A DNA stretch of 64,000 bases. Origin: Closterium sp. NIES-65 (taxonomy: Eukaryota; Streptophyta; Zygnematophyceae; Desmidiales; Closteriaceae). The position numbers and the translations under genes are program-made. The number at the start of each line of letters is the position of its first letter. Position 1 is the first letter of the stretch. Positions 1 to 12,012 of the stretch are shown here, piece after piece. The notes below the pieces were generated by a model that did no database searches, was not told the DNA's origin, and saw only the letters and a list, made by a program, of their open reading frames with translations. The stretch spans positions 1,116,001 to 1,180,000 of the forward strand of contig CANXME010000812.1 in NCBI GenBank assembly GCA_948144175.1, written 5' to 3'.

Positions 1-2245
1 GGTGTTTCCCGCCCGACCCGGGCATTGGTACTGCTGCGTCAGGTGCCAGTGAGGCTGCTGCTCTAGGTGCCAGTGCGTCTGTGCTCTCAGGTACTGGTGA
101 GTCTGCACTCTCAGGTACTGTGTCGGCTTCGGCCTCTCACACCTTCACCCTTGACTCTGGGGCGTCTCGCTCCTTCTTTCGGGACCGCACCACTCTCACG
201 CCGCTTAGTCGGCCGGTTGCGGTGTCCCTGGTTGACCCCTCTGGGGGTCCTGTCCTGTCTCGTTTCTCCACAGTCCTCCCGTGTCCGGCGGCTCCCTCTG
301 GCACCCTGTCTGGTCTCTACCTCCCCTCGTTCTCTACGAACCTGGTGAGTGGTGCTGACCTACAGGATGCGGGTGTCCACCAGTTCACTCCTGCTCATCA
401 GCGGGTGACACACTGCACAGAGGCTAGCACAGGTCGCCACCTAGCTAAGTTTACACGTCAGCCAGGGTCGAGCCTGTACACACTGACAACTGCTTCTCCT
501 CCAGGTGCTGAGTCTGGTCAGGTAGCTGCGTCGGGTCAGGTGTTTGCTGCAGTGTCCAGGTCTGGTCCTGAGTCTGCCCCCTGTTCGTGTCGCCGTCTGT
601 CTCACGAGACCCTCCTCTGGCACCACCGCCTTGGCCACCCCTCTCTACTTCGGCTCAGAGGCATGGCCTCCCGTCTTCTTGTGTCTGGTCTCCCCCGGTC
701 CCTCCCTCCCCTTCCTCAGGGCCCTGGCCCTGCCTGTATCCCCTGTGTCGAGGGGCGCCAGCGGGCTGCCCCTCACTCCTCCCAGTTTCCTCCGACAGAG
801 GCTCCGTTGCAGGCACTTCACATGGACGTGTGGGGCCCTGCCCGCGTCCGTGGACTCGGTCACGAGCGCTACTTCCTGTTGGTGGTTGACGACTACTCGC
901 ATTACACCACAGTCTCCAGGTGATGTCACTGAGGTGCTGATCGACTGGATCCGCGCAGCTCGTCTCCAGCTCAGGCAGAGCTTTGGCTCGGACTTTCCTG
1001 TGTTACTTCTGCACTCGGACAGAGGCGGAGAGTTCTCCTCTGGCCTTCTGCGTGCCTACTGTAGTGCGCGAGGCATCCGCCAGACCTTCACGCTTCCGGA
1101 CTCACCGCAGCAAAATGGGATTGCAGAGCGCCGCATTGGCATGGTCATGGACGTCGCTCGTACGTCTATGATGCATGCGGCTGCCCCCCATTTTCTGTGG
1201 CCGTTTGCTGTCAGGTACGCGGCGCATCAGATCAACCTCCACCCCAGGGTCTCCAGGCCGGACACCTCCCCAGCCCTACTGTGGACGGGGAAGGTTGGCG
1301 ATGCGTCGGCGTTCCGGGTCTGGGGATCTCGGGCGTTTGTCCGCGACTTGTCTGCGGACAAGCTGTCCCCTCGCGCTGCTCCCTGCGTCTTCCTGGGGTT
1401 CCCCCCCGACGCCCCTGGGTGGCAGTTCTACCACCCCACCTCTCGCCGTGTTCTGTCCTCCCAGGACGTCACGTTCGACGAGTCGGTACCCTACTACCGC
1501 CTCTTCCCCTACCGCACTCCCTCCCTCCCCCCACCCCCGCTCTTCTTGGTACCAGGTCCCCCCCCGGTAGACCCCCTCCCCCCTCAGGGTCCTGCCCCTT
1601 CAGGTGTGTCCCAGGTAGACGCGGTCGAGCCTGTCGAGGTCACAGGTGACTCTGGTGCTGCTGTGGGTGCTGAGCCTGGGGGTGCTGTGCCTGGGGGTGC
1701 TGAGCCTGGGGGTGCAGGGTCTGGGGGTGCTGAGTCTGGGGGTGCTGAGCCTAGGGGTGCTGAGCCTGGGGGTGCTGAGCCTCGGGGTGCTGAGTCTGGG
1801 GGTGCTGAGCCTGGGAGTGCTGAGCTTGCTGAGCCTGGAGGTGCTACGCCTGGAGGTGCTTTGCCTGGGGGTGCTGAGCCAGGAGGTTCTTCGCCTGGAG
1901 GTTCTCCGGGTGCTTCGTCTCGCCGAGAGCCACTCTCCTCACAGGAGCTGCGTGAGTGGTTTGCTCGGCGCAGGAGGCGTGCTGCTGGTGCTGGAGGTTT
2001 TGGCCCGTGCACCTACGTCCTTCGCTCCGACGACCGCGCGGGTGAGCAGTGTGGGGGTGCTCACCCCACCCAGCGCTGCTTTGGCCGCCTGACGGACGCT
2101 TGGCGTCAGCAGTTCCCCGAGGCTAGTGAGATCCCCCGCTGGGGAGAGCTGTCTAGGGCAGGCGTAGCTATCTTTGATCTTGACTTTGATGCTATCCTTG
2201 CTGCCATGTATGCTGTGACTATTAGTGATGAGGGTGACTGTTACC
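1..2245 (+). repeat. First unit of a 2.25-kb tandem duplication inside copia pol
   Basis: Bases 1-35 recur from 2246. The match continues through protease, GAG-pre-integrase, integrase and linker, with offset 2245 before the 14-bp deletion and 2259 after it. Unit 2 (2246 onward) leads into RT and RNase H; unit 1 has no RT. Divergence is moderate, with many silent changes, so the duplication is not an assembly echo of one read. Confidence 0.85.
1640..1905 (+). repeat. 15-bp minisatellite coding GAEPG (linker 1)
   Basis: Imperfect tandem copies of GGTGCTGAGCCTGGG encode Gly-Ala-Glu-Pro-Gly repeats between integrase and the next domain. Because the period is a multiple of three, the repeat can grow without breaking the frame. 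Confidence 0.85.
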
Positions 2246-3904
2246 GGTGTTTCCCGCCCGACCCGGGCATTGGTACTGCTGCTCTAGGTACTGGTGAGGC
2301 TGCTGCTCTAGGTGCCAGTGCGTCCGCGCCCTCAGGTGCTGGTGAGTCTGCGCTCTCAGGTACCACGTCGGCTTCGGCCTCCCTCACCTTCACACTTGAA
2401 TCAGGGGCTTCTCGCTCCTTCTTTCGAGACCGCACCACACTCACGCCGCTTAGTCGGCCAGTTGCAGTCTCCCTGGCAGACCCCTCTGGGGATCCTGTCC
2501 TCTCTCACTTCTCCACTGTCCTCCCGTGTCCGGCTGCCCCCTCTGGCACCTTGTCTGGTCTTTACCTCCCCTCGTTCGCTACGAACTTGGTGAGTGGTGC
2601 TGACCTGCAGGATACGGGGGTTCACCAGTTCACTCCTGCGAGTCAGCGGGTGACCCACTGCACGGACGCTCGGACAGGCCGACACCTGGCCACATTCACA
2701 CGTCGGCCGGGGTCAAGCCTGTACACACTGACCATTGCGTCTCCTCCAGTCACTGCGTCTGGTCAGGTAGCTGCGTCGGGTCAGGTGTTTGCTGCAGCGT
2801 CCAGGTCTGGTCCTGAGTCTGCCCCCTGCTCGTGTCGCCTCCTGTCTCACGAGACTCTCCTCTGGCACCACCGTCTTGGTCACCCCTCCCTGCCTCGTCT
2901 CCGAGGCATGGCTTCCCGTGTCCTTGTCTCTGGTCTTCCCCGGTCCCTCCCTCCCCTTCCTCCGGGGCCTGGTCCTTCCTGTGTCCCCTGTGTTGAGGGG
3001 CGGCTCCGAGCTGCCCCTCACTCCTCTCAGTTTCCCCCGACAGAGGCCCCGCTGCAGACGCTTCACATGGACGTGTGGGGCCCAACCCGCGTCCGTGGAC
3101 AGGGTCACGAGCGTTACTTCCTGCTGGTGGTTGACGACTACTCGCGTTACACCTCAGTCTTCCCATTGCGCAGCAAGGGTGATGTCACTGAGGTGTTGAT
3201 CGACTGGATCCGCGCAGCTCGTCTTCAGCTCAGGAGGAGCTTCGGCTCGGACTTTCCTGTTCTGCGTCTGCACTCTGACCGAGGCGGAGAGTTCTCCTCT
3301 GGCTTTCAGCGAGCCTACTGTCGTGCGCGAGGCATCCGCCAGACCTTCACACTACAGGACTCTCCACAGCAAAATGGGATTGCTGAGCGCCGCATTGGCA
3401 TGGTCATGGACGTCGCTCGTACGTCCATGATGCATGCGGCTGCTCCCCATTTTCTGTGGCCGTTTGCGGATCGGTACGCGGCGCATCAGATCAACCTTCA
3501 CCCCAGGGTCTCCAGGCCGGAGACCTCCCCAGCCTTGCTGTGGACGGGGAAGGTCGGCGATGCATCTGCGTTCCGTGTCTGGGGATCTCGGGCGTTTGTC
3601 CGCGACTTGTCTGCGGACAAGCTGTCCTCTCGTGCTGCTCCCTGTGTCTTCCTTGGCTTCCCCCCTGACGCGCCAGGGTGGCAGTTCTACCACCCCACCT
3701 CTCGTCGTGTTCTGTCCTCCCAGGACGTCACGTTCGACGAGTCAGTCCCCTACTACCGCCTCTTCCCCTACCGCACTCCTTCCCTCCCCCCACCACCGCA
3801 CTTCCTTGTGCCAGGTCCCCCCCCGGTAGACCCCCTCCCCCCTCAGGATCCTGCCCCTTCAGGTTTGTCCCAGGTAGACGCAATCGAGCCGGTCGAGGTT
3901 GCTG

Positions 3905-4265
3905 GTGACTCTGGTACTGCTGCGGGTGCTGAGCCTGGGGGTGCTGACTCTAGGGGTGCTGCGCGCGTGGGTGTTGAGCCTGGGGGTGCTGAGTCTGGGG
4001 GTGCTGCGATTGGGGGTGCTGAGCCTGGGGGTGTTACGACTGGGGGTGCTGAGCCTGGGGGTGCTACGACTGGGGGTGCTGAGCCTGGGGGTGCTACGAC
4101 TGGGGGTGCTGAGCCCGGGGGTACTGAGACTGGGGGTGCTGAGCCCGGGGGTGCTACGACTGGGGGTGCTGAGCCTGGGGGTGCTGCGTCTGGAGCTACT
4201 GAGCCTGGTGGTGCGGAGCCAGCGGCCGCTGGACCTACCCGTGTGGCGTCTGGCGGTGCTGGGCC
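3905..4265 (+). repeat. 15/30-bp minisatellite coding GAEPG/GATTG (linker 2)
   Basis: This is the second linker copy. It has a higher-order 30-bp period in which GAEPG alternates with GATTG, so it has expanded independently of linker 1. Confidence 0.85.
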
Positions 4266-7087
4266 TGGGGGTTCTCCGAGTGCTTCGTCTCGGCGGGAGC
4301 CGCTCTCTCCACAGGAGCTGCACGAATGGTTTGCCCGGCGCTGGAGGCGTACTGCTGGAGCTGGTGCTTTTTCGGCTGCTGAGGGTTCTAGTGCCGCCGG
4401 TCTTGGAGGTGTTCGCCCTGGGAGTGCTGGAGCTGCTGGGCCTGCGAGTGCGACTGGAGTCGGAGCTGCTGAGGGTGTTGGCGCTGGGGCTACTGCTGTC
4501 AGTCCTAGCGGCGGTCCTTCTACGGGTGCTGCTGGTGCTGCTGGAGGTACTGGAGCTGGAGGTGCTGTTGGCGCTGGTGCTGCCACTGGGGGTGCTGGTG
4601 CTGTCCCTTCTGTGTCTGGAGTCGCCGCGCGGCCTCGGCCGTACTTTGTTCCGCTCCTTCAGAAGGTTCTTGGTCTTCCTCCTCCCTTAGAGTGTCCACC
4701 GCCTGTCCAGTCACAGTCACAGTTACCGCCGGCCTCCCCACAGCCTGCTCCTTCTCCCTACACTGGTCCCACTGGAGGTCTTGCTGAGCGTCGTGAGCCT
4801 GCGTCTCGTCCCGCGTCGCCTGTTCGTGCTGCTTGCGCTGGTGGTCGCGGTTCGCGTCAGCGTCCTCCTCCTGTCCCTGGCACGCACCGGATGTCTCTGC
4901 GTCCATCCACTACTCCTCTGCGTGTCCCTTTGCCTTCTCCTCCTGAGTCCTCTCTTCCTGCTCTTGCCGACCCAGAGTCGGACTCTCTTCGTGCTGCCAG
5001 TCCTACCGTCACGCGTCTCCTTGCTACTGTCGTCACTGACCCCTCTTTTGAGTCCACTGCTGCGTCTGCTCTTGTTGCTGAGCTCGTGGACTTTGCTGCT
5101 CGCTGTCGTCTAGACTACGCTGCTAGTCTTGTTGCTGAGTCTGCGTCTGTCTGTCCTCCGTCCGTCGGGGGTGAGTGTGCTCTTGGCACGGACGTCCTTG
5201 AGGACAGGCAGGAGGAGTTCCAGTGTCTGGCTGCTGCTTCACCTCATCTCGTGTCCGTACTGCTTACCCCTGAGGGAGACCCGGATGCACTAGACATCCC
5301 GACTCCGCGCTCTTACGCGGAGGCGATAGAGGGTCCCTACTCCTCTCAGTGGCAGGCAGCTATGGATGCAAAGATGGCTTCCTGGAAGTCCACAGGCACC
5401 TACGTTGACGCGGTTCCTCCTCCTGGGGCGAACATCGTCAGTGGCATGTGGATCTTCAGGGTGAAGCGGCCGCCGGGCTCTCCACCTGTCTTCAAGGCGC
5501 GCTACGTGGCTCGTGGCTTCAGTCAACGGCAGGGAGTTGACTACTTTCAGACCTTCTCTCCCACCCCGAAGATGACCACTCTTCGGGTGCTGCTACACAT
5601 AGCCGCTCAGCGTGACTACGAGCTTCACTCCCTTGACTTCAGCACTGCTTTCCTGCAGGGTAGCCTGCACGAGGAGATCTGGCTGCGCCGTCCACCTGGC
5701 TTCACTGGGACTTTCCCTCCTTGCACCCAGTGGAGCCTCCGACGGCCAGTCTACGGTCTCCGCCAGGCACCGCGTGAGTGGCACGACACACTGAGGACTA
5801 CGCTTGCGGCTCTTGGGTTTGCTCCCTCTACTGCTGACCCGTCGTTGTTTCTGCGCACCGACACCTCTCTGCAGCCGTTCTACATCCTCGTGTACGTCGA
5901 CGACTTGGTCTTTGCCACAGCTGACACTGCTGGACTCGCCCACGTGAAGTCTGAGCTGCAGAAGAGACACACGTGCACAGACCTGGGTGAACTGCGCAGC
6001 TACCTTGGCTTGCAGATCACCCGGGACAGAGCACGCCGCACCATTACCCTGACTCAGTCACACATGGTGCAGCAGGTCCTTCAGCGCTTCGGCTTCACAT
6101 ACTCCTCGCCTCAGGCCACTCCTCTGTCTACTCGCCACTCGCTCTCAGCTCTGCCTTCGGATGAGTCCGTAGAGTCGAGTGGCCCGTATCCAGAGCTTGT
6201 TGGTTGCCTCATGTACCTGATGACCTGCACACGACCTGACCTTGCATACCCTCTTAGCATTCTTGCACGCTATGTTGCTCCTGGGAGACACACACCAGAG
6301 CACATGGCTGCAGCGAAGAGGGTGTTGCGCTACTTGTGCAGTACGTCGGGCATGGGGCTAGTGCTTGGAGGGCGGAGTCCAGTGGTCCTCACTGGGCACG
6401 CGGACGCTTCTTGGGCTGACGACCAGGCTACGGAGCGGTCGTCACAGGGTTACACCTTCAGTCTTGGTTCCGGCTCTGTTTCGTGGCGGGCTACTCGCTC
6501 GTCTTCTGTTCTCGGCTCCAGTTGTGAGGCTGAGATCTACGCCGGGGCCATGGCTGCACAGGAGCTTCGCTGGCTCACCTACCTGGTGACTGACCTAGGA
6601 GAGCCGCCTCGTTCTCCTCCAGTGCTGTATGTAGACAACAAGGCCATGCTGGCCTTGTGTCGGGAGCAGCGCCTGGAGCACAGAACGAAGCACATTGCTC
6701 TCTGCTACTTTCTTGCTTGTGAGTTGCAGTAGCATGGTCAGTTGCGACTTGCGTACGTGGCCTCTGAGGCCAACACTGCTGATGTTTTCACCAAGGCACT
6801 TCCGCCTTGTGATCATCAGCGCTTCTGCACTCAGCTGGGTCTTGTAACTGTCTTGCCTCACTTGCTCACCACTTGACCTTGCTTGTACCCTTCCATATAT
6901 ATATATTTACCTGCTCTTGCTTGTTTAGCCTTATGTATATATGTGTACTCCTTCATGTGAACTGGCCTTGTGGCCTTGACCTTGTGCTCGGACTGTGTGG
7001 TGACGTTGTGATCCACCCTGAGCTTTGTCTGGTTTGCTTGACTGGTCTTGTGACCCCTTGTTCTCCCCCACTTTGCCTATGGGGGTG

Positions 7088-7209
7088 TGTCAAATTATAA
7101 TATTGTGTAGGCTATAGTGGGGTAGCCTATATGGGGTACACATTTTTAGGGTTGCATATTTGTATCACTTCCATTCCTTAGTCAATCCATTCTCGTTCTA
7201 CTTTCCTCA
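7088..7209 (+). repeat. 3' LTR of plus-strand copia
   Basis: The LTR starts TGTCAAATTATAATATTGTG and ends TTTCCTCA, with TG...CA ends. It follows the tract CACTTTGCCTATGGGGGTG. It shares the GTAGGCTATAGTGGGGTA core with the other copia LTRs in the window. Confidence 0.8.
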
Positions 7210-7794
7210 CCACTGTCCCAAGAGGAAGGGCCCACGGGTCCAGCTGTCACCTGGAGTTCATTTTGCGAGACCGCCCAATACAACACGTGGGATGCGTGGT
7301 GCGCACGGCTTCGGGCGCGCTTCGAGCCAATCGCGGCTTCTATTTCGGCGCGTCAGAGAGTGCGTACTTGGCGGCAGCTCGGGTCGGTTCAAGACTATAC
7401 GAGTGGTTTTCTCGCATTATGCGAGCAAGTCGGCTACATGCACGAAGCGGAGCGGGTGGACCGTTACGTCGGAGGGCTGAAGCCGGACATCTCGCACGAG
7501 ATCATGCTACGCGGGCTCTCGAATTTCAACGAGATTCTCGCGCTCGCCGAGAAAATCGACATTTTACGCCGTCCGAGACCGGGGTCCTACTACGGACATC
7601 GTCCTCGGGGACCGATCGAGCACGCCACCGTACATGCCGTTGCGACGAATGCAGCTGCCGCGCCGTTTAAGGGGCGCTGCTTTGCTTGCAATAGGCCGGG
7701 CCATCGCAAGAGTGAATGCCCAAAGGAGCTGAGGCGCCGCGGAGCAGAGCAGGGGAGAGAGTCTCCAAGGCAAGGAAGCGCCAGCAGTCAGTAG
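7210..7794 (+). pseudogene. Chromovirus Gag, 5'-truncated
   Basis: The frame is open from the insertion point through WDAWCARLRARFEP and the gag motif SVQDYTSGFLAL. It then reaches a nucleocapsid knuckle CFACNRPGHRKSEC (CX2CX4HX4C) at about 7677-7718 and stops at TAG 7792-7794. Retrotransposon Gag proteins assemble the cytoplasmic particle and bind genomic RNA through this knuckle. The N-terminus is lost to the copia insertion. Pol lies in the -1 frame and overlaps the end of gag, which could reflect programmed frameshifting or an indel. Confidence 0.8.
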
Positions 7795-8762
7795 GAATCG
7801 GGCCAACTACTGACGAGACTGCCTGCTCGCCCAACCCCACCGACCCTCACCGAGTCACAGTACCGATTCATGCTATCGATCGGACTCGGACGAATAAGGA
7901 GGGTACAGCAACGGATTGCCCTGTACTGATCCACGGGAAAATACAGGGAGCAGCGGTGAAGATTTTTATCGACGGAGGAGCAAGTCACAGTTTAGTTAAT
8001 ACCGCAAACGCATGAAAACAGCAACTGACACTTAGCCGTTGTTTACCTGAGATAGACACACGCTTAGTCGATGGCACACCACTAGCAATACGGGAAAAGG
8101 TGGAGAGAGTCAAAGTCCGCTGCGGGGGGAATTTCGGATTTACACAGGAAATGCTCGCAACGACACTAGATGGGCACGACATTTTACTGGGACGTGTTTG
8201 GCTGCGACGGTATCTCCCGCGAATTAACTGGACGACGGGTAGCTGCACTGTACGAAGTAGCGGTAACTGGGTCGAGCTACCTCGCTGGCAGTCGCCTGAG
8301 TCTTCAACGGTACACGTCAATGCCGTCACCATGAAACGGGCTGTCGCTGCTGGAGTTGACGTGTACGTAGTAGACATTGCAGTGGTAGAGGGAGCAGAAC
8401 AGCCGAGTGATTTCAAGAAACTGCTGGCAGCGGTACCGCCCGAACTACGGGAAGTGTTGAAACGATACCCCGGGATATTTCCCGACGACCTACTGGAAGG
8501 ACTGCCACCTCAGCGAGCACATGACCACCGAATAGAATTAGAACCGGGGGCACAACCAACTGTACAGCGCCAGTTCAGACTGACACAGCCCGAGCTCGAC
8601 GAACTAAGGAAGCAGTTAGATTACCTGTTAGAGAAGAAATTTATCTGACTGAGCTCGTCACCGTTCGCCGCACCGATACTATTCACGCCAAAAAAAGATG
8701 GAGGGTTTCGCATGTGCATCGAATATAGAGCGCTCAACAGGGTAACAGTCAAGTCGCGGTAC

Positions 8763-8969
8763 TGTCAGATTATAATGCATGTCTAGTCTGTAGTGGGGTA
8801 CTCAAAAGTGAGTATAACCCTTTTAGGGCTTACTACTTGTATCCCCCTCCTTTCTAGTTTCCACATTCTCCTTCCACAATTCTCTCGACATTTCACTTAC
8901 ACCCTCAAACTCGAACTCACTCCTAAACTACCATGGCTCCTAAGCCTAAGTCACGCTAGTAACTCAACA
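8763..8969 (+). repeat. 5' LTR, family A copy 1
   Basis: 207 bp, starting TGTCAGATTATAATGCATG and ending GTAACTCAACA, followed at once by the initiator-Met-tRNA type primer-binding site TGGTATCAGAGC. Confidence 0.9.
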
Positions 8970-9423
8970 TGGTATCAGAGCTTAAAGCTCCTGACCTATG
9001 GGCCTACTTGCTTCCGCTGCCCTACTGTGTGTCGCGCGCCCCGTGACGCGCGACATTCTATTTTTCTTCCCGCCACGCGCTCGGAACGCGTGGCGGTTTT
9101 CTGCCCGCCGTGCGCCCCGAGGCGCCCAGCGGGTTCCTACCTCGTCGCGGCGTCTTGGGGCCCGCGCACTGGCCCCGACCGTCGCCTCGTCGCGGCGTTT
9201 TGGGGGCCCGCACACAGGCCCCTCCCGTCGCCTCGTCGCGGCACTTTCGGGGCCCGCGAGCCGGCCCCTCCCGTTGCCTCGTCGCGGCGCCTTAGGGGCC
9301 TGCGCGCGGTCCCCTCCCGTCGCCCGTCGAGGCACTTTCGGGGGCCTGCGCGGCTCCCTAGCACGTCGCCCGTCAGGGCACTCTGGGGGCCGCGCCCTTC
9401 CCCTCCCCTCCCTCATAATTTCC

Positions 9424-10060
9424 GCTGCAGCAGCAGCCCCTGGAGCAGCCGCCCCAGCAGCAGCAGCACCTGGAGCAGCCACCCCAGCAGCAGCAGCCCC
9501 TGGAGCAGCCGCCCCAGCAGCAGCAGCCCCTGGAGCAGCCGCCCCAGCAGCAGCAGCCCCTGGAGCAGCCGCCCCAGCAGCAGCAGCCCCTGGAGCAGCC
9601 GCCCCAGCAGCAGCAGCCCCTGGAGCAGCCGCCCCAGCTGCAGCCCCTGAAGCAGCCACCCCAGCAGCAGCAGCCCCTGGAGCAGCCGCCCCAGCAGCTG
9701 CAGCCCTTGGAGCAGCCGCCCCAGCAGCAGCAGCCCTTGGAGCAGCCGCCTCAGCAGCAGCAGCCCCTGGAGCAGCCGCCCCAGCAGCAGCAGCCCCTGG
9801 AGCAGCCGCCCCAGCAGCAGCAGTCCCAGCAGCAGCAGCCCCTGGAGCAGCCGCCCCAGCAGGAGTAGCCCCTGGAGCAGCCGCCCCAGCAGCAGCAGCC
9901 CCTAGAGCAGCCGCCCCAGCAGCAGCAGCCCCTAGAGCAGCCGCCCCAGCAGCAGCACCCCTAGCAGCAGCAGCCCCTGGAGCAGCCGCCCCAGCAGCAG
10001 CAGCCCCTGGAGCAGCCGCCCCAGCAGCAGCCGCCCCTGGCCCCTGCAGCAGCCGCTCCT
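9424..10060 (+). repeat. 27-bp minisatellite in family A
   Basis: About two dozen units built from CAGCAGCAGCCCC + TGGAGCAGCCGCC, with small variants. The 27-bp period is a multiple of three, so several frames stay open and give Ala/Pro, Gln/Pro or Ser/Trp-rich translations. This argues against any one of them being a real protein. Confidence 0.9.
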
Positions 10061-10634
10061 GGACCCGGTGCAGCCGTGGGGGGGTGGGTCTGGGGGTGAT
10101 GGTTGTGGGGGTGTCGGTTGTGCGTGTCGTCCCCTCCTCCTCCTCCTCCTTCGTCTCCCACTGCTGCAGCTATCGCTGAGGGGGGTGGATGTGCGGGAGT
10201 CTGGGGTTTAGGGTTTAAAGGGGTGCTGTGGGTGTAGGGCTAGGGTTTGAGCAGGGGGTGTGTGAGAGGGGCGTTGGGCAGCTGGGGGAGGTTAAGTGGA
10301 GGCAGCAGTCTTGTCGTCAGCAGCACCAGCAGTCCGGAGGCTACAATCTCCGGTAGTCGCCAGTCGCCTGTGGGTCAGTTGCTCGTCTGCCGCTACTTTT
10401 AGCCGCGGAGCCAGTTACTCCTGTAGTCCGGGCCTTTGCTTCGGTAGCCACTGAGCCAGCAGCTCGTCTGTGTGTCTGCAGCGTCAGTAGTCGCCTCCCA
10501 TCTTCTCTCCCCCATAGTCTCTCCTCCTCCTCACTTGCCCTCTGTGATTAGCTCTAGCCTTACTTACCTATTGTGAACTCTAGCTCTATGCCTGCATGCT
10601 GTACTGATTATACCCCACTTTGACTATGGGGGTG

Positions 10635-10841
10635 TGTCAGATTATAATGCATGTCTAGTCTGTCGTGGGGTACTCAAAGGTGAGTATAACCCTTTTAGGG
10701 CTTACTACTTATATCCCCCTCCTTTCTAGTTTTCACATTCTCCTTCCACAATTCTCTCGACATTTCACTTACGCCCTAAAACTCGAACTCACTCCTAAAC
10801 TACCATGGCTCCTAAGCCTAAGTCACGCTAGTAACTCAACA
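10635..10841 (+). repeat. 3' LTR, family A copy 1
   Basis: 207 bp, about 97% identical to the 5' LTR by eye (six mismatches). Ends CTCAACA immediately before GGTAC. Confidence 0.9.
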
Positions 10842-10846
10842 GGTAC
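10842..10846 (+). other. Shared target-site duplication GGTAC
   Basis: The same five bases occur at 8758-8762, 10,842-10,846 and 12,659-12,663, bounding both adjacent elements. Joining 8762 to 12,664 restores the chromovirus RT frame (SRYPIPR), which confirms that GGTAC was the original single target. Confidence 0.9.
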
Positions 10847-10974
10847 TGTCATAACATTATAGCTTATACTTTGTGTAGGCTGTAGTGGGGTAGCCCATAA
10901 GGGGTACAACCCAATTAGGGTTAGTACTTGTACCCAACAGTTTCATAGTTCATTCATTCTCGTTCAATTTCACA
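10847..10974 (+). repeat. 5' LTR of element B
   Basis: 128 bp, starts TGTCATAACATTATAGC and ends CAATTTCACA; clearly of the copia LTR family in this window. Confidence 0.88.
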
Positions 10975-11029
10975 TGGTATAGAGCAGGTTCCCCTATGGG
11001 AACTGTTCCTAGGGCCCACCGTTTTTTTT

Positions 11030-12000
11030 TTTCCTGCCCGGCGCGCGCTCAGCCTCTGCCCGAGTCGCGCTCCCCTCTCACGACCCCGACGCGCCGCCCT
11101 TACGACCCCGTCGCGCCGCCTTAGCGGCCCCGTCGCATCGCGCCTCCCTAGCGGCCCCGTCGAGTCGCCCTTGCGACCCCGTCGCGCCGCCCTCGCGGCC
11201 CCATCACGTCGCGCCGCCCTCGCGGCCGCGTCGCGCCGCCCTTGCGGCCCTTTCGCGTCGCCCTCGCGGCCTCTTCGAGCTGCCCTAGCGACCCCTTCAA
11301 GTCGCCCTCGCGGCCCCGTCGCCTACCCTTGCGGCCCCGGCGCCTACCCTCGCGGCCCCGTCGCCTACCCTGCGGCCTCATCGCCTACCCTGCTGGCCCC
11401 GGCGCCTACCCTGCGGCCCCGGCACCTACCCTGCGGCCCCGTCGCCGACCTTGCCGGCCCCGTCGCCTACCCCTGCGGCCCCGACGCCGCGCTTCCCGGC
11501 CCCGGCGCCGCCCTTCCCGGCCCCGGCGCCGCCTCTGCTGGCCCCGTCGCCTACACCTGCGGCCCCGGCACCGCCCTTCCCGGACCCGGCGCCGCCCTTC
11601 TCGGCCCCGGCGCCGCCTCTGCTGGCCCCGTCGCCTACCCTGCGGCCCCGGCGCTACCCTTCCTGGCCCCGGCGCTGCCTCTACTGGCCCCGCCGCCGTC
11701 CCCACGCGGCCCCGCCGTCACCACCGAGCCGCCGGCGCCGCCGACCTACGCCGAGCCGCCTGAGCCACCTGAGCCGCCCGAGCCGCCGCGCCACCTGAGC
11801 CGCTCGAGCCGCCGGGTCGGTGAGCTGCCGAGCCGCCGTACCGCCGAGCCGCCAGCGCCGCCGAGTCGCCGAGCCGCACTTGCTACCGAGCCGCCGAGCC
11901 GCCGAGCCGCCCGAGCCGCCGAGCCGCCCGAGCCGCCCTATCCGGTAATAGCAGCGCCTCTGTCACTACACTGCCCTTACCCTACTGTTCGCGCTGCTAG
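11030..12000 (+). repeat. GC-rich untranslated leader of element B
   Basis: Degenerate tandem units of the type GGCCCCGTCGCCTACCCT, passing into GAGCCGCC repeats after 11,715. Several frames are open but code only Pro/Arg/Ala low-complexity sequence. The minus-strand copia has a comparable leader at the same relative place. Confidence 0.75.
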
Positions 12001-12012
12001 TCTACTGCTGTC

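Larger units (their letters stand above)
3..6876 (+). pseudogene. Copia gag-pol polyprotein with duplicated protease-integrase, broken
   Basis: The order is: protease (LDSGAS, about 150-170), GAG-pre-integrase (HHRLGHPS near 625), integrase core (MDVWGP near 822, HSDRGGE near 1015, QQNGIAERR near 1110), GAEPG-rich linker, a gag C-terminal Cys/His piece (2007-2080), a second protease (LESGAS, near 2400), a second GAG-pre-integrase and integrase, a second linker, RT (5390-6150) and RNase H (6380-6870). A 14-bp deletion near 917 shifts the frame of integrase 1: the offset between the two units changes from 2245 to 2259. A TAG at 6730-6732, where the minus-strand copy has CAG, cuts off the last 47 codons; the natural stop is TGA at 6874. 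The second protease reads ESGAS instead of DSGAS, replacing the catalytic Asp. Domain identities are secure; activity of this copy is unlikely. Confidence 0.9.
1..7209 (+). mobile_element. Ty1/copia retrotransposon, 5' end outside window
   Basis: The domain order protease, GAG-pre-integrase, integrase, RT, RNase H identifies Ty1/copia. The RT carries YVDDLVF and the RNase H carries DASWAD and EAEIY. A 122-bp LTR (7088-7209) closes the element, preceded by a polypurine-like tract ending TATGGGGGTG. The 5' LTR lies before the window. The element interrupts the gag of a chromovirus that resumes at 7210. It is unusual in carrying two tandem protease-integrase modules. One frameshift and one nonsense codon make it defective in this copy. 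Confidence 0.93.
8763..10841 (+). mobile_element. Non-autonomous LTR element, family A (copy 1)
   Basis: Two 207-bp LTRs (8763-8969 and 10,635-10,841; six differences) flank an interior with a primer-binding site TGGTATCAGAGC (8970-8981). The 3' tract ends TATGGGGGTG, identical to the copia tract. GGTAC flanks both sides (8758-8762 and 10,842-10,846). The interior has no recognisable gag or pol. It holds a 27-bp minisatellite and a long Ala/Pro-rich open frame (8998-10,179) that is low complexity and probably not a gene. The size and lack of coding fit a LARD/TRIM-like parasite of the copia family. Confidence 0.88.

Noticed and set aside
8998-10179. 393-codon Ala/Pro-rich frame as a gene in family A
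   Set aside because: The 27-bp repeat keeps several frames open, no domain is present, and copy 2 differs in repeat number and interruptions.
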